Shown: one piece after another, positions 57,270 through 64,000 of the stretch
Numbering within the stretch: the first letter of the stretch is position 1
Layout: the number at the start of each line of letters is the position of its first letter
Origin: Gordius sp. MW1
Taxonomy: Eukaryota > Nematomorpha > Gordioida > Gordea > Gordiidae
Length of the DNA: 64,000 nucleotides
NCBI GenBank assembly: GCA_964036665.1
Contig: OZ038533.1
Span: forward strand, 5,478,413-5,542,412
Direction of reading: 5' to 3'
Notes under the pieces: model-generated
The model's input: the letters and a program-made list of their open reading frames with translations, nothing else
The model's database searches: none
Told to the model about the DNA's origin: nothing
Translations under genes and position numbers: made by a program

Positions 57270-58356
57270 TAGAGCTGTTAAGTAACTAGTTATATATAAC
57301 TAGCTCCTGGATAATCAGTTACTTTTATTTTAGAGGAAATTAGTTAGTTATATTTGTTCAGTAACTATTTAACAAAGTTACTGTTACTTTTTATACAATT
57401 ATTTAAAAATCATTAATTAAATTAAATAATATAGTTACGCCTAATTTTTGTTAGTGGCTGTAAATTTAAATTTTCTTCGCGTATTAAATTTAAATTTCCA
57501 TGGCTTATTAAATTTAAGTTATTTTTAAAAATAAAATTTTAGAAAATGTTAATTAAATATGTCAAATTTTAAGTAATCTTTACAGCATATCCTCTCAAGC
57601 TTTTGAATCAATTAAAAAGCATCTAGGGTCTTAATTAATTTGTCTGTACCAACAAGGTGGAATAGTTTTTTGATGCACTGATAAAGATTTTGGTTTACAT
57701 GTAGGAAAATTCGTCAGAATCGCTTTGTGATGAAATAAATTTTAAAAGGTCTCTTAGGCGTGACTGTGAGTTTATCGCTGAATAATACAAAGTTAATTTT
57801 AATGAATATCTAATTCATTAGAAGTTTTTTTTTATTATAGTTATGGAACCTACAAGCAAAGACAATTGAATTTCTTAAAGGCCAAGATTAAATGTTTTAA
57901 AGTTTCGACACTCCCATATCTAAGGTTGTAAATGAATAAGAAAAGAAGACACCTTAATTTATATTAATTTATTGATCCCTCACCAGGAGGAACGACAGGA
58001 CCTAGTTGAATCTACTAGGAAGATTTTTTTTTAACTTTCGAAATTGAAAAAGATTTAAGAGTGCATTTATACTTTTATTAGTAATATTAATAATGATGGA
58101 TCTTTAAAGATATAGGATAATTTTCCTGAATTGAAAAAACTTTTAATTTTACATGTACCCCTACCATTCAGCGACCCCGTCGAGCGTTTATTTGTCTTGG
58201 TAAACTATTATTAAGTGAAAAGCCGACAAGCGTATCAGACGACTCGCCATTAATATGTAAATTATATTAATTTTTTTAAATTTATCTTACATTTTTTGAA
58301 AGTAACTGTAACTTAACTAGTTATAGTCAATGTAAAAAGTAACTTTAACAGCTCTA
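57270..58356. mobile_element. hAT relic with GTAACTAGTTA subterminal repeats
   Basis: Ends TAGAGCTGTTAA and TTAACAGCTCTA are inverted, the same terminal sequence as the relic at 48708-49499, but the subterminal words here are AGTAACT/AACTAGTTA. The flanks GAATTGAG and AATTGGAG suggest a decayed 8-bp duplication. A decayed transposase end (FSDPVERLF near 58175) lies inside. Confidence 0.75.
58100..58262 (+). pseudogene. hAT transposase C-terminal remnant
   Basis: Pieces reading FPELKKLLILHVPLPFSD and PVERLF are homologous in position to the hAT dimerisation domain at 49089-49310. Frameshifts follow within a few codons. Confidence 0.55.
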
Positions 58357-59411
58357 AATTGGAGTGATGTCTGGACGTATTTAAACATATTTATTTTAGA
58401 TGTAGGTTTCTCAAAATTTTAAAATTAATCAAATTGTTAATTTAGACATTGAGAAGTTATAAATATGAATAGATCTTTATCATCTTCATTATATTGTCAT
58501 GATGCTTAAATATTAAAACATTCTGTTATTTAAAAACCATATGGACCAAAACTAATTTGATCAATCTCTTATTATTATTGTTAAAACATTGAAAATTTAT
58601 AAATATATTAGATCCTCAATTTGCATTTTCGTACTATTGTCATAATGCTTAGACATGTTAAAACATTTTATTTTTTGGATAATTATGAAGCTTTTGCGAT
58701 TCAATTTCCCTTAAAAAGGCAAACACCCCCTCAATCCTTGAGGCGTCAGATCCCTGTCTTGAAGGTAGGATGCGCCCTGACGGCTCTTCTCTAGTTCCCT
58801 GGCAAAATGGCCTATCCCTCAAATGGGATTTTACTTGTATTGACCTATTTGCCCCTTCCCATTTAAATTACGACCCTAGCTACAGCAGAAGAGCGTAAAA
58901 CTACAAAGTACTCAGCCCTTTTGGCATCTATTTTATCCCTGTCATTGCGTCGTGCTCCGGTTCCTTTGAGGCAATTGGTTTTTTAAAGAAATAGGAAAAC
59001 GCTCACCAAAATCTAAAGTTTCTGCGTCCTTTTTACTCAGGCAGCAACTAGGGATTCTTGTTGTACGTACAACTTTAAATCCTTTGCCGACTGGCCCATT
59101 TTAGAAGGTAATGATATAAATCTTTGTTTTAACTAATATGTCCATATTTTTGTATTTCACTTATTTATGTAACTTTGTTTCGTGAAAATAAACTTTTTAA
59201 ACATTAAAGAAAATATTTACTGTGAATTAAGAAATCAAATCAAAAGGACCGATTGAAAGACCGAGCCAGAAGACGATCAAACGGTCAATGTAGTTCTATA
59301 CGTACGCCCAAACAAGAAACAAAAGAAAAACGTATGCAGAAATTCAGGCCTGACGACCTTGCTGAGAGAGGTCAGCACTTGGGTCAAAGGAAGTTATCTT
59401 AAAGAGGATGG
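58357..59411. other. No gene recognised
   Basis: 58720-58920 is GC-richer and partly resembles 44150-44430; otherwise AT-rich without repeats or frames. Confidence 0.4.
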
Positions 59412-59776
59412 TGTTGTGGATGCACGCACGCTTCTTACCCCCTTTTTTAATAGATTTTAGGTGTACTGTGACCCTGTCGATATAAATATTATTCCCCCAG
59501 TTAATCGCATTTTTTCCCTATTTATGCAATAAGTAGATTTTTTCGCATTCTTTTGTTATTATGGAAACTCGTGCGATTCTAGGAGTTGTTCGGAAATTCT
59601 TTTAAAGTATCCTGAACCCAAATGAGGGGAATAATATATATCGACGGGGTCATAGTACGTAGAAAATCCCATTAATGCTTGCTTGCTAGCGCAGATAGAG
59701 TTGGCGCGGGGTATCTTACAGAGACAAAGGGGGGGGGGGGGGGGTAGGGGGGAAAAGCGTGGATGCATCTACAACA
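59412..59776. mobile_element. MITE with nested inverted repeats, TGTTGTGGAT ends
   Basis: The left end TGTTGTGGATGCACGC pairs with GCATCTACAACA at the right. A second inner pair (GACCCTGTCGATATAAATAT and ATATATCGACGGGGTC) makes it fold on itself twice. A run of 13 or more G interrupts the right arm near 59730. Flanks show no duplication. Confidence 0.65.
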
Positions 59777-60370
59777 GTTCAATTTTTGATTTGATCAATG
59801 CATGTTATTATGATATTGAGATGTTATATTCATTCCTAAATTTTCATCATTTACCTAATGGAAATATGTTAATAGAACATTTTGAGTTAAAGTTTAAAAC
59901 ACATTATCAACTTTTAATTATTGAGACATTGAAGTTATAAATATCGTTAGATCCACAATTTAAATCTTCTTACTATTGTCATGATGTTTCATATTGGAAA
60001 ATTTTGATTAATCTAAAATACATGTGGTCTTTAACTTAAATACTGATCAAATTTTTCTGATTAAGTAGGAAGTTATATATTCTTTACATCGATTTGAAAA
60101 AAATTAAGAGATATGATTTCATTTGACTGTGAGGGGTGAGATGCCTGGTCCCTTGCTTTTTTAGATTTAATTAAGTTGGTATAAATAATAAAGGTGGGAG
60201 CCGTATTGCATAAACAAACTGATTTTTTTGGAAATTTTAATTTTTTGGCTGTGAGGGGTGGAGTGCTTATAACTTTATACAAATATATCAAGTTGCTTTA
60301 CTAAATACTGAAAACAGGGTAACCTATTCTGGCCGTGATGATTGTTTTACCAAAGGCCTTTAGAATATGC
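59777..60370. other. AT-rich spacer, no gene
   Basis: CTGTGAGGGGTG occurs twice (60127, 60250) about 120 bp apart; nothing else is recognised. Confidence 0.4.
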
Positions 60371-60809
60371 TTAAAACATACAAGTTATTGATATAAGCGA
60401 ATTTTTGGGGAAGGTGTAAAAAAGGTGGCGGATCGACACCCGATACAAGGTGTCCTTATCACATGCCGTTATTCCAGTACGGTAGATTAGGCTTGCAATC
60501 CTTTGCGTTTTTCTATGGTTTAGAGAATCAAAATGAATCCCATAGGCTTTGATGGGACCCACGTCCAGAGGGGCTCAATAATCTTAAAGGCAACCTACAA
60601 AGTGAGGGGGCATATAGGAGATGATGCCTTAAATAGGCGTGCTTGCGCCGAGTTACCGTTGCGGGTGTTTGATGAGGATTGCTTGGACCATTGGGTTTTA
60701 TGAGATTGCTGCAATGATTCCTTCCACCATTAAAATAGATCCGATGGAGCGAATGTAATTCGGAGATATGGAATCTGCCTACCTCTAAGTTGTATACCGT
60801 TGGAAACAC
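60371..60809 (-). pseudogene. Unassigned decayed coding-like segment
   Basis: Two overlapping minus-strand frames, 60809-60528 and 60562-60371, are open in DNA that is clearly less AT-rich than its surroundings. The second reads AYGIHFDSLNHRKTQRIASL, a style seen near the C-terminus of non-LTR polymerases, but no decisive motif is present. It may be a short non-LTR fragment. Confidence 0.3.
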
Positions 60810-60966
60810 ATAATAATTATTCTAATCTGTCCCTAATAAATTGAGCGATTTACGTAAAAAGCTGGAGGATCAATATTTTCCTCATTGCATAAAGTCGGTA
60901 AGCTCTGACGCCAGGATGGCGTTTTTCTTGACATTTCGGCTTTTGACATCGTGGTTTTCACCGGAT

Positions 60967-61190
60967 CCGATTGTACGTCTTTGTAGTCATCGCTGTTAAA
61001 GCAAGTAATCAGGAAAGACGTACATGGACTTGGTGATCACCTTCTTTGCCCAGGCGCACACGACTGTTTCTGAAACGAAGGGTGAGAATAAGGATCCATT
61101 AGGACATCGTAATTTTATCCTCCAGGTCCGATTGTACGTCTTTGTAGTCATCGCTGTAAAAGCAAGTTATCAAGAAAGACGTACGTGGAC
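60967..61190. repeat. Direct repeat of about 64 bp abutting an LTR
   Basis: 60967-61030 and 61127-61190 are near-identical, each starting TCCGATTGTACGTCTTTGTA and containing an inner inverted pair GTACGTCTTT / AAAGACGTAC. The right copy ends exactly where the LTR at 61191 begins. Confidence 0.75.
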
Positions 61191-61461
61191 TGTAGTGTAG
61201 CGTCATTAAGGTTGCATTTTGAATACCCGCGTTTTTCCTACTTGAGCGCGGTTACAGACATTTGATTATACGCGTAGCCATTTGGATACACCTTAGTTTA
61301 CACCGTACTCAGTATCTCTTATTTGATTTCTACTTTTATATATGTCCTTCGTTATGTGTATAAAAAGCCCTATCCACCTAATAAAAGAGTCTCTGTCTCT
61401 TGATTTAGTCTCTTGGTTAAGAATCTGAGTTTAGTGTTATACCCCCGGCCACTTCATCACA
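61191..61461 (+). repeat. 5' LTR of gypsy element 4
   Basis: It starts TGTAGTGTAGCG and ends ATCACA, 271 bp. The assignment rests on the primer site and promoter signals, as the other LTR is outside the window. Confidence 0.75.
61359..61366 (+). promoter_or_regulatory. TATA box in the LTR of gypsy element 4
   Basis: TATAAAAA lies about 95 bp before the LTR end, with AATAAA at 61380-61385 downstream, the usual promoter and polyadenylation arrangement of an LTR. Confidence 0.55.
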
Positions 61462-61527
61462 TTTGGCGACGAGATAAACACTTCCACACCTAATATATTC
61501 TGATTGTTCTAGCAATTATCAATTAAG

Positions 61528-61949
61528 ATGATGGAGAAGAAGCCGGACATTGGGGCAAAATCCGAATTAGATTCTGGATATTCTCTTGATAAGGTTAGAG
61601 ATATACCACCTTATGATTCAACTAAAAATATCGATGATTATCTTTATCATCTAAAATTACTTTTTCGCCTTAGAAATATTACAGAAAAATAGTTTTACTG
61701 TCGTACATAAGAAGTTTACATTTGAGTAAAATTAGATCTCAAATATATCCTAAGGATGTTGATAGTGTTACTTATGAGGAAATAAAGGAATCTTTGATGA
61801 GGATATATTCAGATAAAAGTTCCATTTACCATTACAGAGAAATATTATTTAAATCAGAGACAACTAGCGCGAGCATAATAGATTTTTTAATAAAACTTAA
61901 AAATATTATAAGCCGGTGCAAATATAAATTACCCACTGACAAAATTTAA
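61528..61949 (+). pseudogene. gag remnant, gypsy element 4
   Basis: ATG at 61528 opens a 54-codon frame (PPYDSTKNIDDYLYHLKLLF) ending at a TAG. A second frame at 61722-61949 continues the capsid-like part (EEIKESLMRIYSDKSS). One or more indels lie between them. Confidence 0.7.
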
Positions 61950-62194
61950 CGTGATATATTTTCCTTGGGGTCAAATACCTAGATTAAATATTGAATTAAG
62001 GGCCAAATACCCCATAGGTAACATAACGTTTGATGAAACGGTAAATTTAGCGCTGGCTCTTTCATCAATTGAAGGTGAAACGTCCAACGAATTGGATATA
62101 AAAATTAAGACGGGATAAAACATTCGGGAATTGGAATTATAATTTTTCTAAAAACGTTCCTAATTTTAGCACTTTTAGGAATAGGAAAGTCGTA

Positions 62195-62609
62195 TGTTAT
62201 AGTTGTGGAAGAGCAAATCATCTGGCCCGAGACTGCTGGCCGAATTCTCCTTTTCCGCCAAGAAACATATCCGCTCTCAAAAAATAAAGACGAGATAACG
62301 AAAGCGGAGATTGATGTTTTGATCAATGAGAGACCATATACGTTTCAATTCGATACGGGTGCCGCTTGCACAGTTATAGTTGAACCAACGTGGCGTAGCA
62401 TAGGTAAGCCACCACTAACACCGGGTTCGGAGATATATGGTTATGGCAAAACCAAAATTCAAACTTTGGGGAAATGCAGTGCCAAGGTAGAAGTTAACAA
62501 TAAATCACATATCATCGATGCACATGTCGTAAAGGTAAAGGAAATTCAATTTTCGGTATCCCTCACATTTTTAAATATAAATTATCACTTCCACCAATCA
62601 TTAAATTAA
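62195..62609 (+). pseudogene. Zinc knuckle and protease, gypsy element 4
   Basis: 62195-62236 encodes a CCHC knuckle (CYSCGRANHLARDC) in one frame. The overlapping frame to 62609 contains the aspartic protease with an intact active site (FDTGAACTVI) and a flap-like GYGKTKIQTLGK. The frame change between the two may be an ancestral frameshift or decay. Confidence 0.75.
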
Positions 62610-62711
62610 ATGTTATTCCCGATGAAGAAAAGTATTTAACGGAAGACGATATTTTCAAACAGTTTTCAAAGTTTTTAGTCAAAAATTGGTAAAGTTAAAG
62701 ACCTTAAAGTA

Positions 62712-64000
62712 GTGATTGAGGTAGAAAAAACAGTAAGTCCCATAAGCTACAAGTCGAGACGGGTACCATTTCCCATGCGCCAAGCTATCGAAAAAGAATT
62801 GAAACGTTTAGAGAGCGAAGGGACTATTAGAAAAATCGATCCAACTACAACTCCAATCAAATGGGCAACACCTACGGTTAACATAAGGAAGAAATCCGGT
62901 GACGTCTTCAGAGTGACGTTATATAAGTATCTATCAAAGGATAACGTCTTCTTCCAACGTTCAAGGACGTCGCAAGTGAAATATCGGGTGTAAAATATTT
63001 TCGATCATTGACCTAAAAGAGGCATTTTTGCAATTACAAGTTTCGGAGAAAAGTTCAAAAACATAGCCACACATATAGGGTATTTTCAATATTTAAGGCT
63101 TCCTTTCGGTTTAACAACAGCGCCAATAATCTTTCACCGTTAAATGAGAAACTTGTTAAAAGGCTTAAAAGGCGTAAGTGTTTTTTGGATGATATTATAA
63201 TAAGTGGAAAAAACAAGGAAGACCATAATAAAAATTTACTAGAAACACTAAATTTAATTAAAAATGCCGGATTAACAACGTCATTAAACAAATTACAATT
63301 GTTCAAAAAATCTGTTAAATTTTTAGGCCATACAATAGACGCTAATGGCATTCACCCTAGTGAAGGTAAGGTGGAGGCAATTAAAAATTTTAAAAAACCA
63401 ACTAATCGCAAAGAATTAAAATCATTCCTTGGCCTAGTTAACTACCTTGAAAGTTTTATTCCAAATTTTCAATCTAAAAGTTCAGTTTTGTATAAATTAA
63501 CATCTACTAAAGTCAAATGGAATTGGACTATAACAGAAAAACAGGCATATTGCGTTCCATTTCCCTCTACCTACGCTATCAATCCAAATCCACCGTATTT
63601 ATACAATGAAATTTATAAATTACAATTGTTCAAAAAGTCTGTTAATTTTTTAGGTCATACGATAGATGCTAATGGCATTCACCCTAGTGAAGATAAGGTG
63701 GAGGCAATTAAAAAACTTAAAGAACCAACCAATCGCAAAGAATAAAATCATTCCTTGGTCTAGTTAATTACCTTGAAAGTTTTATTCCAAATTTGCAATC
63801 TAAAAGTTCAGTTTTGTATAAATTAACATCTACTAAAGTCAAATGGAATTGGACTATAACAGAAAAACAGGCATTTAACAATATATAAAACTTAATCTCA
63901 ACAGATTAAACAATAATTCCATATCAAAATAATATACCTATTATAATTTCATGCGACGCTTCCGTAACAGGTTTAGGAGCAGTTATCTCACATAAATTTT
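62712..64000 (+). pseudogene. RT and RNase H start, gypsy element 4, with duplicated RT segment
   Basis: 62712-62993 gives the RT entry (YKSRRVPFPMRQAIEKELKR). A broken palm follows near 63000-63180 with LRLPFGL, then an intact FLDDIIISG at about 63180. The thumb/connection (FLGHTIDANGIHPSEGKVEA) occurs at 63290-63548 and again at 63617-63874 with a 68-bp unrelated spacer. RNase H begins near 63945 (CDASVTGLGAVIS) at the window edge. Confidence 0.85.
63290..63874 (+). repeat. Duplicated RT segment, two copies of about 259 bp
   Basis: 63290-63548 and 63617-63874 are homologous and in the same orientation. Differences are mostly at third codon positions, plus a 1-bp deletion in the second copy that breaks its frame. 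The 68-bp spacer is not found elsewhere in the window. Confidence 0.85.

Larger units (their letters stand above)
61191..64000 (+). mobile_element. Ty3/gypsy retrotransposon, 5' part (element 4), runs off window
   Basis: The 5' LTR is 61191-61461. TTTGGCGACGAGA follows as a typical primer-binding site. Gag, a CCHC knuckle, protease, RT and the start of RNase H follow in order. The 3' half lies outside the window. Frameshifts are present throughout. Confidence 0.85.

Overview
The window looks like an AT-rich animal genome, most likely from an arthropod or another protostome. It has long gene-free AT stretches, a split neuropeptide-like gene with canonical splice sites, and dense transposons of animal type: Helitron, Ty3/gypsy, RTE and other non-LTR elements, and many hAT-like miniature elements. 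I see no rRNA, tRNA, CRISPR or bacterial-style operon. Species cannot be fixed from the sequence alone.

Layout. 0.7-5.3 kb: a broken minus-strand Ty3/gypsy element inside direct repeats. 5.7-10.8 kb: two short non-autonomous Helitrons in opposite orientations, separated by a fold-back element. 13.0-20.7 kb: the only host gene I can support, a precursor related to crustacean cardioactive peptide (CCAP). A shared exon either runs on to one Cys-loop peptide or is spliced, in matching phase, across a 7.2-kb repeat-filled intron to a second one. 21-23 kb: dispersed repeats and a 592-bp miniature transposon. 23.7-32.9 kb: a complete-ended autonomous-type Helitron (minus) with a decayed Rep/helicase gene, a 220-bp tandem array near its 3' end, a 23-residue coding repeat at the protein N-terminus, and a nested 2.4-kb LTR element with a perfect 5-bp target duplication.

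34.5-38.5 kb: two miniature elements and a non-LTR reverse-transcriptase fossil. 38.8-42.6 kb: a gypsy element with unusually short 101-bp LTRs. 42.6-43.5 kb: an RTE fossil split by a hAT-like miniature element. 44.45 kb: a solo LTR matching the first gypsy family. 45.8-49.5 kb: a GC-rich TIR element and a hAT relic that keeps an open dimerisation domain. 49.9-52.0 kb: a 5'-truncated RTE. 52.8-57.0 kb: a full-length but broken plus-strand gypsy. 57.3-58.4 kb: a second hAT relic. 61.2 kb to the window end: the 5' part of another gypsy, carrying a duplicated RT segment.

Apart from the neuropeptide gene, almost every coding signal belongs to mobile elements, nearly all inactivated by frameshifts and stops. 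Several insertions are nested and can be ordered in time. Coordinates of elements with terminal repeats and target duplications are exact to about a base; those of decayed coding regions are approximate.
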